Source: SZUA-547 sp963669315 (GTDB lineage: Bacteria > Pseudomonadota > Alphaproteobacteria > Rhodobacterales > Rhodobacteraceae). From it: a DNA stretch of 64,000 nucleotides. Where the stretch lies: positions 1,612,001-1,676,000 of the forward strand of contig OY770021.1 of the NCBI GenBank assembly GCA_963669315.1, written 5' to 3'. Positions 43,954-52,116 of this stretch are shown piece after piece (position 1 is the first letter of the stretch; every line of letters begins with the position of its first letter). The notes below the pieces were generated by a model. That model made no database searches, had not been told where the DNA came from, and was given only the letters and a program-made list of their open reading frames with translations. Made by a program: the position numbers and the translations under genes.

Positions 43954-44961
43954 CTATGCGGCATTCTGCATCCGCAGCCCCTTGTCATCAAAGTGGAAAC
44001 TGTCCGAGTTGTCGAAGTCCAGCTGGACCGCCTGGTCCGGTGAGATATCGTACTGCCCGAACAGCCGAACCGTGATCATGTCGCCGTCGCCGGCGTCCAC
44101 CAGAATGTTGGTGTCGCCGCCAAGCTTTTCGACATGGCTGACCGTTCCGCCAAGGCGGCCCGCATCCGAAATCCGGATATGCTCCGGGCGAATGCCCACA
44201 AGCTGCCCGGCCGGTCCATCGAGTTTGGACGCCGCGAAGAAGTTCATTGAAGGCGCGCCCAGGAAGCTGGCCACGAACTGGTTGGCGGGATTGTTGTAAA
44301 GCTCCATCGGGCTGCCGACCTGCTCCACGCGGCCGTCGCGCAGCACCACGATTTTGTCGGCCAGGGTCATGGCCTCGGTCTGATCATGGGTCACATAGAT
44401 CATGCTGGCGCTCAGCGTGCGGTGCAGATTGGCGATCTCAATCCGCGTGTTCATCCGAAGAGCGGCGTCGAGATTCGACAGCGGCTCATCGAACAGGAAC
44501 AGTTTGGGCTCACGAACGATCGCGCGTCCGATGGCGACGCGCTGGCGCTGTCCGCCCGACAGCTCCGAGGGGCGACGCTCCAGATACTCCTCGAGCGACA
44601 GCATGCGGCTCGCCTCGGCGATGCGCTTGTCGATTTCGGACTTCGGCTGCCCCTCCTGCTTCAAGCCGAGCGACATGTTCCCTTCGACCGTCAGATGCGG
44701 ATAGAGCGCATAGGACTGGAACACCATCGCGATACCGCGCTTGGCCGGCGGCACGTTGTTGACGACGCCGCCATCGATTTCGACGGTGCCCGAAGTGGCG
44801 TCCTCAAGCCCGGCGATCACCCGCAACAGCGTCGATTTTCCGCAGCCGGAGGGGCCGACGAACACGACGAATTCGCCTTCTTCGATGGTCAGGTTGATGT
44901 CTTTCAGAACTTCGACCTTGCCGAAGGATTTGCAGACATTGGTCAGTTTCAGGGCGGTCAT
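43954..44961 (-). CDS. Sugar ABC transporter ATP-binding protein (UgpC/MalK type)
   Basis: 335 residues from ATG 44961. Walker A GPSGCGKST, Q-loop FQSYALYPHLTVEGN, signature LSGGQRQRVAIGRA, Walker B LFLFDEPLSNLD, His switch YVTHDQTEAMTLADKI, then a C-terminal TOBE/OB domain (VGIRPEHIRI). This class energises CUT1 carbohydrate importers. Last gene of the minus-strand amino-sugar operon, one base after the Gfo/Idh gene. Confidence 0.94.
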   Translation of the reverse strand: MTALKLTNVCKSFGKVEVLKDINLTIEEGEFVVFVGPSGCGKSTLLRVIAGLEDATSGTVEIDGGVVNNVPPAKRGIAMVFQSYALYPHLTVEGNMSLGLKQEGQPKSEIDKRIAEASRMLSLEEYLERRPSELSGGQRQRVAIGRAIVREPKLFLFDEPLSNLDAALRMNTRIEIANLHRTLSASMIYVTHDQTEAMTLADKIVVLRDGRVEQVGSPMELYNNPANQFVASFLGAPSMNFFAASKLDGPAGQLVGIRPEHIRISDAGRLGGTVSHVEKLGGDTNILVDAGDGDMITVRLFGQYDISPDQAVQLDFDNSDSFHFDDKGLRMQNAA

Positions 44962-44962
44962 A

Positions 44963-45991
44963 TCAGCTCTCCCGTAGATCGATGGCTTGGCCGGAGCGAA
45001 TGCTTTCATCGGCGGCGAGGCAGATGCGCAGCGACTGCACGGCATCGGCCATGTGGCGTGTAAGGTCGGTGTCGGTGGCGATGGCGCGCAGCACAAAATC
45101 CTGCTCGGCGTCGCAAAGTTCCTGATGGCCGGGTTCGTCCGGCAGTTCGATTAGTTCGTCGCCACCGGAGCGGTGAACGAGCAGCCCACCTACCTTGGTG
45201 TGGCCACCAATATCGTCGGATTTTCTTGTGGCTGCGTCGGTGATCGACACGGCGCCGTTGGGCGATACGATGTCTTTCACGAAGTAAGCGGTTTCCGACA
45301 TCATCGGCCCCCAACCGGCCTCGTACCAGCCGACGGAACCGTCATCGAAGACAACTTGGAACTGGCCATAATTGTACATATCGAGCGCGATTTCATCGGA
45401 TAACCGCGCGCCCACGCCATGGACGCGAACCGGCTGCGCGTCGGTGATCTGGCACATCACATCGACATAGTGCACGCCGCAATCGACGATCGGCGACGTG
45501 GTCTGCATCAGCGCTTTGTGGGTCGCCCAGGTTTCGCCATCGGACTGCTGGTTAAGATTCAGGCGGAAGACATAGGGCCCTCCAAGCCCGCGCGCCTCCT
45601 CGACCAGCCGGGTCCACGACGGGTGGTGGCGCAGGATATAGCCAACCACCAGCTTTCGATCATTCGCCCTGGCGCAGGCCACGGCACGCTCGGCGTCGGC
45701 GACAGTTGTGGCGAGCGGCTTCTCGACGAAGACATGGGCGCCGGCCTCCATCGCCACGACCGCGTAGTCGGCGTGGCTGTCGGAGTAGGTGGCGATGACA
45801 GCGAGATCCGGTTTGGTTTCAACCAGCGCCACATCGAAATTTGCGTGCCGGGGGTATCCCACCAGCTCACCCCGAAGATCGACCGGCGACCGGTTGACGA
45901 GGCCAACGATCTCGGCGTCCGGGTGGTGGTGATGAGCCAGCGCGTGGCTCACCCCCATATTGCCCAGACCTGCAATCAGCACGCGGGTCAC
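44963..45991 (-). CDS. Gfo/Idh/MocA family oxidoreductase
   Basis: 342 residues from GTG 45991. Rossmann motif VLIAGLGNMGVSHALAHH, the EKPLATTVADAERAVA motif with the conserved Lys-Pro, and the C-terminal alpha/beta domain with DCGVHYVDVM. Uses NAD(P) to oxidise or reduce a sugar or sugar derivative. Encoded inside the importer operon between a permease and the ATPase, overlapping the permease stop (GTGA), so it probably acts on the imported sugar or an early product. The exact substrate is unknown. Confidence 0.9.
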   Translation of the reverse strand: MTRVLIAGLGNMGVSHALAHHHHPDAEIVGLVNRSPVDLRGELVGYPRHANFDVALVETKPDLAVIATYSDSHADYAVVAMEAGAHVFVEKPLATTVADAERAVACARANDRKLVVGYILRHHPSWTRLVEEARGLGGPYVFRLNLNQQSDGETWATHKALMQTTSPIVDCGVHYVDVMCQITDAQPVRVHGVGARLSDEIALDMYNYGQFQVVFDDGSVGWYEAGWGPMMSETAYFVKDIVSPNGAVSITDAATRKSDDIGGHTKVGGLLVHRSGGDELIELPDEPGHQELCDAEQDFVLRAIATDTDLTRHMADAVQSLRICLAADESIRSGQAIDLRES

Positions 45992-46827
45992 TTCACCGCT
46001 CCCGACGTGATGCCGCGGATCAGTTGGCGAGAGAAGACCACGTAGAGGATCATCACCGGCAGGATCGCCATGCTCAGCGCGGAGAGAACCGCGTTCCAGT
46101 CGGTGACGAACTGCCCGATGAACACCTGCGAGCCGAGGGTCAGCGTTTTGGTCTCCTCAGCGGGCGCGAGGATCAGCGGGAACCACAGGTCGTTCCAGAT
46201 CGGGATCATGTTGAACACGGCGACCGTCGCCATGGCTGGCCGCACCAGCGGCAGGACGAGGCGGAAGAAAATCGTGTATTCGCTGAGCCCGTCGATCCGG
46301 CCCGCATTCTTCAGGTCGTCCGAGACCTGCCGCATGAACTCGCTGAGAATGAACACCGCCAGCGGAAGGCCCTGCGCCGTGTAGACAAGGATCAGCGCCC
46401 ACAGCGTGTTGACGAGGCCGGTCTCGACCATCAGCTCCAGAATGGCGACGGTGCCGATCCGGATCGGGATCATGATGCCAAGGGCCAGGTAGAGGCCCAT
46501 CAGCGTGTTGCCCTTGAACCGGTACTCGGCCAGCGCGAAGGCGGCCATGGCGCCGAACAGCAGCACGAAGAACAGCGAAGCGACCGTCACGATCAGCGAG
46601 TTCTGGAAGTAGAGAAAGAAGTCGCCCTGCTGAAACACGGTCTCATAACCGATGGTGGAGAAGCTCTCCGCGCTCGGCAGCGACAAGGGCTCGCGAAAGA
46701 TCGCCTTGCGGGTCTTGAAGCTGTTGATCAGGATCACGAAGACCGGGAACAGCGCGATCAGCGTGTAGAGGATCAATGCGCCATGCGCGGCGGCGACGTT
46801 AGCGGGGTTGCGGCGTGCTTTGTTCAT
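45988..46827 (-). CDS. Carbohydrate ABC transporter permease (MalG type)
   Basis: 279 residues from ATG 46827. Six hydrophobic segments with the EAA-loop region KNAGRIDGLSEYTIFFRLVLP in the usual place before the fifth helix. A typical CUT1 inner-membrane subunit. It follows the MalF-type gene by 13 bases; upstream in-frame codons lie within that gene. Confidence 0.94.
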   Translation of the reverse strand: MNKARRNPANVAAAHGALILYTLIALFPVFVILINSFKTRKAIFREPLSLPSAESFSTIGYETVFQQGDFFLYFQNSLIVTVASLFFVLLFGAMAAFALAEYRFKGNTLMGLYLALGIMIPIRIGTVAILELMVETGLVNTLWALILVYTAQGLPLAVFILSEFMRQVSDDLKNAGRIDGLSEYTIFFRLVLPLVRPAMATVAVFNMIPIWNDLWFPLILAPAEETKTLTLGSQVFIGQFVTDWNAVLSALSMAILPVMILYVVFSRQLIRGITSGAVK

Positions 46828-46840
46828 GTCTGGACCCTCC

Positions 46841-47755
46841 TCAGAACTGGTAGCGACGGATGCGGGTCTGGATACCGAACAGGTAGATGCAAACCCCGAC
46901 CAGGATGATGCCGAACATGGCGGTTGCGATCGCCGAGCCCATATGTGGATCGCCCAGTTGCAGCTGGAAGCCGAAGAAGGTGCGATACATGAAGGTGCCC
47001 AGAATATCGGTTGAGAAATTCGGTCCCGCCAGCGCTCCCTGAGCCGCATAGATCAGGTCGAACGCGTTGAAATTGCCTACGAATGTCAGGATCGAAATGA
47101 TGCCGATCGATGGCAGGATCAGCGGCAGCTTGATCTTCCAGAAGGCGGATAGTCCCGTTATTCCGTCGCATTCGCCCGCCTCGAGGATTTCCTCGGGGAT
47201 CGACAGGAGCGCGGCGTAGATCAGCATCATCGGGATGCCGACGAACTGCCAGACGGAGATCAGCGCCAAAGTCGTCAGCGCGTATTCCTCTTTGCCCAGC
47301 CACGGCGCGAACAGACTTTTCAGACCCACTACGTCCAGCATCGAGGGCGCGATGCCCCAGATCGGCGACAGGATCAGCTTCCAAGCGAAACCGATGATCA
47401 CGAAGGACAGGATCGTGGGAACGAAAATGGCCGACCGATAGAGCGCCGCGAAGCGCAGGCGCGGATGGCTGAGAATGGCCGCCAGCGCGATCCCGATCGG
47501 GTTCTGCACCAGCATGTGAATGAAGAAGAACCAGAAGTTGTTGCCCAGCGCGTTCCAGAAGCTCTCGGACCAGCGCGGGTCGCCGAACAGCGTCTCGAAG
47601 TTCTGAAGGCCGACGAATACGCGCGCCTGATCGATCTCGGTGAACAGCGCAAGACGCAGCGTGTTGAACAGTGGGAAAATCATCACCGCGGTGTAGACCA
47701 GCACGGCGGGCGCTAGAAACACGACGATATGCCATTTGATGCGACCGGAGCCCAT
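46841..47755 (-). CDS. Carbohydrate ABC transporter permease (MalF type)
   Basis: 304 residues with six hydrophobic segments; conserved EAA loop EILEAGECDGITGLSAFWKI. Pairs with the MalG-type protein to form the channel. It is separated from the binding-protein gene by a 75-base spacer with a strong hairpin. Confidence 0.94.
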   Translation of the reverse strand: MGSGRIKWHIVVFLAPAVLVYTAVMIFPLFNTLRLALFTEIDQARVFVGLQNFETLFGDPRWSESFWNALGNNFWFFFIHMLVQNPIGIALAAILSHPRLRFAALYRSAIFVPTILSFVIIGFAWKLILSPIWGIAPSMLDVVGLKSLFAPWLGKEEYALTTLALISVWQFVGIPMMLIYAALLSIPEEILEAGECDGITGLSAFWKIKLPLILPSIGIISILTFVGNFNAFDLIYAAQGALAGPNFSTDILGTFMYRTFFGFQLQLGDPHMGSAIATAMFGIILVGVCIYLFGIQTRIRRYQF

Positions 47756-47782
47756 GGTGAATTCCTCGCGGAGTTGGAGCGT

Positions 47783-47805
47783 CCCGGGCGGGCGCGCCGC
47801 CCGGG
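47783..47805 (-). terminator. Hairpin between binding-protein and permease genes of the amino-sugar operon
   Basis: CCCGGGCGG (47783-47791) pairs perfectly with CCGCCCGGG (47797-47805) around a 5-base loop. On the transcribed strand it follows the binding-protein stop by 25 bases; no U-run. Likely partial termination or mRNA stabilisation favouring the binding protein. Confidence 0.5.
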
Positions 47806-47830
47806 TTTGGATCAGTGATGAAGGATGGAT

Positions 47831-49087
47831 TTACTGCTGCGGCGCGTACCAGCTGGCGAGACCTTCCTGCAGCCGCTTGCCCGCATCTTCCGGGGTTTCG
47901 GCCCCTTTGATGACCTGAGCGGACGCGTTCCAGGTCTCATTCTCGAGGTTCGGCGTGCCACGCGACAGGATTTGATAGGTCGAGCGGATCGTCGACTCGC
48001 ACTCACCGCGCCAGGACACGAACTCCTGCGCCAGCGGATCCTCCATCGCGACATTGTGGCTCGACAGCGAGAAGAAGCCGGGCAGCGCGTTTGCGTAGAT
48101 GGATGCGAACTCCTCGGACCCGACCCAGTTCAGGAAGGTCCGTGCGGCGACGGCGTTCGGCGATGCAGCGTTCAGGCCCAGCGCGATATCGGTGTGATCC
48201 GAGATATAGCACTTGTCGCCAGCGTTCTGGACCGGCGGCTTGAAGGCGCCCATCTCGAAATCGGCCTGCGCGTTGAAGCCCGTGATCTCCCAGCTTCCGG
48301 CGGGATAGATCGCGGCGCGGCCAAGCGTGAACAGGTTCTGGCTGTCGGGATAGGTCTGCGCCTCAAACCCGTCGCCCAGATAGCCGCCCCATTTCGCCAG
48401 TTGGCGATAGGGCGCCACCCAGCCCTCATCGGTCAGCTTCTGTTCACCGGCCAGCAGCGCCAGACGGCCCTCTTCGCCCTTCCAGTAGTTCGGGCCAATG
48501 TTGTTGTAGCCCATCGTCGCGGCTTCCCACTGGTCGTTGGTGCCCATCGACATGGGAAGATACCCGCCATCTTCCTTGATTTTCTCAAGCGCGGCGAAGA
48601 ACTCGGCTTCGGTCGCCGGAACCTCGATCCCGAGCTCGGTGAAGATATCTTTGTTGTAGATGAAGCCGTGGATCACCGAGGCCATCGGGACGCAAAAGGT
48701 GGCTGAACCATCGTCGTTCTGCCACGCCGATTTCGCGACGTCGGAGAAGTTGGCCATTCCTTCCAGATCGCTGAGATCCGCCAGACGACCGGAGTCGTAC
48801 AGCGCCAGCGAGGCGTCGAAAGGCCGGCAGGTGATCAAGTCGCCCGCAGAGCCCGCGTCGAGCTTGGAATTGAGAACCGCGTTGTACTCGGCAGGCGCCG
48901 ACGGGGTGAAATTCACCTTGATGCCGGGATTCGCGGCCTCGAAGGCCGGAATGATCTTCTGCTGCCAGAGTGTCAGATCGTCGTTGCGCCAGCTTTCGAT
49001 CGTCAACGTGACGTCCTCGGCCGAAGCATTGGCGGCGGTGAGCATGGTGGCGGCCAGCAGCGTGGCCCCGATTTTACGTCCCTTCAT
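47831..49087 (-). CDS. Sugar ABC transporter substrate-binding protein
   Basis: 418 residues from ATG 49087 (GGGAGGATCTT upstream). Signal peptide 1-23 (NASA-ED). A type II (SBP_bac_1) binding protein: TIESWRNDDLTLWQQKIIPAFEA, IYNKDIFTELGI and AIYPAGSWEITGF are characteristic. The neighbours murQ, nagA and a SIS deaminase suggest N-acetylglucosamine, chitobiose or a MurNAc-containing sugar as ligand; this is inference from context. Confidence 0.92.
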   Translation of the reverse strand: MKGRKIGATLLAATMLTAANASAEDVTLTIESWRNDDLTLWQQKIIPAFEAANPGIKVNFTPSAPAEYNAVLNSKLDAGSAGDLITCRPFDASLALYDSGRLADLSDLEGMANFSDVAKSAWQNDDGSATFCVPMASVIHGFIYNKDIFTELGIEVPATEAEFFAALEKIKEDGGYLPMSMGTNDQWEAATMGYNNIGPNYWKGEEGRLALLAGEQKLTDEGWVAPYRQLAKWGGYLGDGFEAQTYPDSQNLFTLGRAAIYPAGSWEITGFNAQADFEMGAFKPPVQNAGDKCYISDHTDIALGLNAASPNAVAARTFLNWVGSEEFASIYANALPGFFSLSSHNVAMEDPLAQEFVSWRGECESTIRSTYQILSRGTPNLENETWNASAQVIKGAETPEDAGKRLQEGLASWYAPQQ

Positions 49088-49113
49088 AAGATCCTCCCTT
49101 GGGGTTGAAGTCT

Positions 49114-49132
49114 TCCGGCCTCTCTGGCCGGA
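49114..49132 (-). terminator. Hairpin between murQ-like and binding-protein genes
   Basis: TCCGGCC (49114-49120) pairs with GGCCGGA (49126-49132) around TCTCT, 1 base after the murQ-like stop on the transcribed strand. No U-run. Probably an intra-operonic mRNA structure. Confidence 0.4.
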
Positions 49133-49133
49133 T

Positions 49134-50018
49134 TCAGAGCAGCGCCAGCGCGGCGCGAAGTTGTCCATTTGTTTCCGATAAAAGCGACCTGGCGCGCGCT
49201 AGCGAGTCTACGCCCGCAGCGGTCAGGATCGCCGGCTTCACCTCTCCGGACGCGGCGAGCAGATGCTCTCTCGCAACGCTTTCCGGCACCGCTGCGATCC
49301 GGACGATCATGCTTACGGCGCGCTGGCGGAGCTTGTCGTTGTCCGCGCAGACATTCACCATCATGCCGTCATGCACATGGCCCAGCCTTACGCCCATGAT
49401 GCTGGACATCATGTTCAGCGCGACTTTCTGAGCGGTGCCGGCGCCCATGCGAGTCGATCCTGCAATCACCTCAGCCGGGGTCGACAGGCAAATGGCGACG
49501 CTGGCATGGTCGAAGATCGGCGTATCCGGATTGTTGGCGATGCAGATCGTTTTGGCGCCCGTCTCCCGCGCGATGCGCGCGATCGTGACGGCGTAAGGTG
49601 TGGAGCCGCTGGCGCTGACGGCGATCACGACGTCGCCAGCCTGGATGGCGCGAGCGGCGGCCTCCGCCTCCACCGTATCGTCCTCGGTCGCGCCCGGCAT
49701 GCTTGAATCTGTTGGCAAGCCGCCGGCCATCAGGATTTGGATTTGATCAGTGGGGACGCCGAACGTGCCGGAGATTTCCAGCGCATCGGCCGCCGCCATC
49801 AGGCCGGACGATCCCGCTGCGGCGTATATTATTGAGCGGCCGTTCTGCAGGGCCGACGCCATGAGTTCGGCGCCATCAGCGATGTCCGCAACTGCGGACC
49901 CGACGACGCTCAGCGCGTCCATCTGGCCTGTATGAAGAGCGCGCGCAATCTCGACGCCAGGCAGGGCGTCGAGGCCCTTGGCGTCGCGATGCAGTCCTTC
50001 TGTGGCGCGGTCTTGCAT
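49134..50018 (-). CDS. murQ: N-acetylmuramic acid 6-phosphate etherase
   Basis: Lyase-type SIS enzyme splitting MurNAc-6-P into GlcNAc-6-P and D-lactate. 294 residues from ATG 50018. SIS phosphosugar motifs IIYAAAGSSGLMAAADALE and VSASGSTPYAV; the MurQ signature STPAEVIAGSTRMGAGTAQK is clear. Glu81 and Glu112 sit where the catalytic glutamates of E. coli MurQ lie. A longer frame to 50075 is less likely. First gene of the minus-strand operon, next to a twin operator site. It needs a phosphorylated substrate, yet no intact kinase is encoded nearby. Confidence 0.88.
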   Translation of the reverse strand: MQDRATEGLHRDAKGLDALPGVEIARALHTGQMDALSVVGSAVADIADGAELMASALQNGRSIIYAAAGSSGLMAAADALEISGTFGVPTDQIQILMAGGLPTDSSMPGATEDDTVEAEAAARAIQAGDVVIAVSASGSTPYAVTIARIARETGAKTICIANNPDTPIFDHASVAICLSTPAEVIAGSTRMGAGTAQKVALNMMSSIMGVRLGHVHDGMMVNVCADNDKLRQRAVSMIVRIAAVPESVAREHLLAASGEVKPAILTAAGVDSLARARSLLSETNGQLRAALALL

Positions 50019-50045
50019 GTGATTCCCTTCGTGCTTTCGATGCAC

Positions 50046-50068
50046 CATACCTTTATAATACCTTTTGT
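50046..50068. promoter_or_regulatory. Operator copy 1, upstream of murQ
   Basis: A 23-base site built from two direct copies of ATACCTTT spaced 11 bases apart. Its reverse complement recurs at 50144-50166 with 22 of 23 bases identical. It lies 28 bases before the murQ start, so a bound regulator would block that promoter or early transcription. The divergent gntR is the natural candidate regulator. Confidence 0.75.
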
Positions 50069-50143
50069 CTACCATTTTTTACAGGGCCCTCGTTGAACGC
50101 CCTAAAGACAGACCAATTGGCAGCAGATAGGCCTATTATTTTC

Positions 50144-50166
50144 ACAAAAGGTATTATATAGGTATG
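50144..50166. promoter_or_regulatory. Operator copy 2, upstream of the kinase remnant and gntR
   Basis: Inverted copy of the 50046-50068 site (one mismatch), with GGTAT repeated at 11-base spacing on the plus strand. The two centres are 98 bases apart and face opposite ways, one per divergent operon, which would also allow DNA looping. It ends 2 bases before the ATG at 50169. Confidence 0.75.
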
Positions 50167-50168
50167 AA

Positions 50169-50321
50169 ATGAGCGAATCACGGACACCCCACCTGATTGG
50201 CGCCGACGGCGGCGAAGAGCCCTGCCGATTCGGCCATTTGAGCGTCGATCCGCGCCTCGGACTCGAACAAATCGGCGACGCGCTGACACTTGCCGGAGAC
50301 GTGAGTAGGAGCGCGCCATGA
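50169..50321 (+). pseudogene. 50-codon ORF, probable remnant of a BadF-type amino-sugar kinase
   Basis: An uninterrupted ORF from ATG 50169 whose TGA overlaps the gntR ATG (ATGA). Third positions are GC-rich, as in real genes here. The start HLIGADGGEEPCRF resembles the phosphate-1 loop of BadF/BadG-type N-acetylglucosamine kinases (LIGxDGGGTxCR), with the key Gly-Thr replaced by Glu-Glu; the rest has no clear match. Such kinases are about 290-300 residues, so this would be an internally deleted copy kept for translational coupling to gntR. It could instead be a leader peptide or a small protein in its own right. Confidence 0.35.
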
Positions 50322-51076
50322 ATATCGCTGAGTTTCTGAAACCGGAGAACTGGCGCGCCGAAGGTTCGGGGCCGCGTTACGTCCAGCTGCGCAAACGGAT
50401 CGAGGAGGGCATCGACAACGGCCTTCTGAAGCCCGACACGCCGCTGCCGCCTGAGCGGGAGATCGCCACGGTCACGGAGCTTTCCCGCGTCACGGTGCGC
50501 AAGGCGATCCAGGAACTCGTGGACAAGGGCGCGGTCGTGCAGCGGCAGGGCTCCGGCTCTTTCATCACCGATGCGGCGCCAAGGGTGGAGCAATCCTTGT
50601 CGATGCTCACTTCATTTTCCGAGGATATGGCCCGGCGCGGTTTGGAATCGAAATCGATCTGGCTGGAGCGCGGCGTCTTCATGCCCTCGCCTGAGGAGGT
50701 TATGGCGCTTGCGCTGTCGTCTGGCGAGTCCGTCGCGCGCATCGCCCGTCTGCGTGAAGCCGGCGGCCGTCCCATGGCGATCGAGCGCGCCTCTCTGCCG
50801 CTCAGCATTCTGCCCAATCCGACGGATGTCACCAAGTCGCTGTATGAAGTGCTTGCGCAATCGGGCAACCGGCCGGTGCGCGCGATTCAGAAAATCTCGG
50901 CCATCAACCTGACCGATGCGGACTCCGAGATGCTCGGTGTTCCGCCAGGCGCGGCAGGCCTGCGTATTCAGCGCACCTCTTATCTGCCCGAAGGCAGAGT
51001 CGTGGAATTCACTCAATCGATCTATCGCGGCGACGCCTACGACTTCGTGGCCGAACTGCGCCTGTCAGATAAATAG
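50318..51076 (+). CDS. GntR family transcriptional regulator with UTRA domain
   Basis: 252 residues. N-terminal winged helix (about 17-85): LPPEREIATVTELSRVTVRKAI and KGAVVQRQGSGSFI. C-terminal UTRA effector domain (about 100-245), ending EFTQSIYRGDAYDFVAELR. This HutC/NagQ-like class often binds phosphorylated amino sugars such as GlcNAc-6-P or GlcN-6-P. It probably represses both divergent operons through the twin 23-base sites. GGAG and AGGAG precede the start at 50318, which also overlaps the stop of the 50-codon ORF. Confidence 0.93.
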   Translation: MNIAEFLKPENWRAEGSGPRYVQLRKRIEEGIDNGLLKPDTPLPPEREIATVTELSRVTVRKAIQELVDKGAVVQRQGSGSFITDAAPRVEQSLSMLTSFSEDMARRGLESKSIWLERGVFMPSPEEVMALALSSGESVARIARLREAGGRPMAIERASLPLSILPNPTDVTKSLYEVLAQSGNRPVRAIQKISAINLTDADSEMLGVPPGAAGLRIQRTSYLPEGRVVEFTQSIYRGDAYDFVAELRLSDK

Positions 51077-51084
51077 GACCTGAA

Positions 51085-52116
51085 ATGTCACAGAATGTCA
51101 GCCTCATGCGACGTGAGGTTCTTGAAATCCCGACCGCGGTCGACCGGCTGTTGTCCAAGGGGGCGGACGAGATTGCATCCATCGCGGAAGAAGTGCGGGC
51201 GCTGGACCCGGCGTTCGCGATTTCGGTCGCGCGCGGCTCCTCCGATCACGCCTGCACCTACCTGAAATATTGCAGCGAGTTGTTGCTTGGCGTGCCTGTC
51301 GCCTCGGTCGGGCCGTCGGTGGCGTCTATCTATCGAGCGCCGCTAAAGCTGGACCGAAGCGTCTGCATCTCCGTCTCTCAATCCGGCAAAAGCCCGGACA
51401 TCGTGGAGATGGCCCGCAGCGCGGGCGCGAGCGGCGCCCTTTCAATCGCGCTGACCAATGATCCTGCTTCGCCGCTTGCCGAGGCGAGCGCCCGCACAAT
51501 CGATATTCGCGCGGGCGCTGAGCGCAGCGTCGCCGCGACCAAGACTTTCGTGACCTCCGCCGTCGCCGGACTTCTGCTGCTGGCAGAGTGGAAGGGCGAC
51601 GCCGACCTTTTGAACGCCATCAAGTCGCTGCCAGCGGCTTTGGAGCGCGCAGCCGCGCTGTCCTGGCCGGATGTGCGGACGGCTCTGGAGGGGTCGGACT
51701 CGCTCTTTACGCTCGGACGCGGCCCCAGTTCGGCGATTTCCGACGAGGCGGCTTTGAAATTCAAGGAAACCTGTCAGATCCATGCGGAGAGCTACTCCTC
51801 CGCCGAGGTTCTGCACGGGCCTGTCTCTATCGTCGGAGAAGGCTTTCCCGTGCTTTGCTTCGCCGCCGCCGACGCGGCTGAGGACGCGGTGGTCGAGATC
51901 GCGGACAACATCGCGGACAAGGGCGCCCAGATATTCGTGACCTCGAACCGCGCGGCGAAGGCCCGCCGGATCGACCATGTGCGCACGAGCCACCCGCTAA
52001 CCGACCCGATCAGCCTAATCACATCGTTCTATTCGATGGTTGAGGAGGTCGCGACCTCTCGCGGCGTCGATCCTGACGCCCCCCGTCACCTCAAGAAAGT
52101 GACCGAAACCGTATGA
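51085..52116 (+). CDS. SIS-domain aminosugar-phosphate deaminase/isomerase (NagB-II/AgaS type)
   Basis: 343 residues with two SIS domains (SVARGSSDHACTYLKYC and ISVSQSGKSPDIVEMA; then GRGPSSAISDEAALKFKET and SSAEVLHGP). It lacks the glutaminase domain of GlmS, matching the NagB-II/AgaS class that converts GlcN-6-P to Fru-6-P and ammonia. C-terminus PDAPRHLKKVTETV is typical. The stop overlaps the nagA start (ATGA), giving consecutive pathway steps. Confidence 0.88.
   Translation: MSQNVSLMRREVLEIPTAVDRLLSKGADEIASIAEEVRALDPAFAISVARGSSDHACTYLKYCSELLLGVPVASVGPSVASIYRAPLKLDRSVCISVSQSGKSPDIVEMARSAGASGALSIALTNDPASPLAEASARTIDIRAGAERSVAATKTFVTSAVAGLLLLAEWKGDADLLNAIKSLPAALERAAALSWPDVRTALEGSDSLFTLGRGPSSAISDEAALKFKETCQIHAESYSSAEVLHGPVSIVGEGFPVLCFAAADAAEDAVVEIADNIADKGAQIFVTSNRAAKARRIDHVRTSHPLTDPISLITSFYSMVEEVATSRGVDPDAPRHLKKVTETV

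Noticed and set aside
46024..46908. A 294-codon plus-strand frame inside the sugar-permease genes
   Set aside because: Highly charged low-complexity translation opposite a clear MalG-type permease; a composition shadow.
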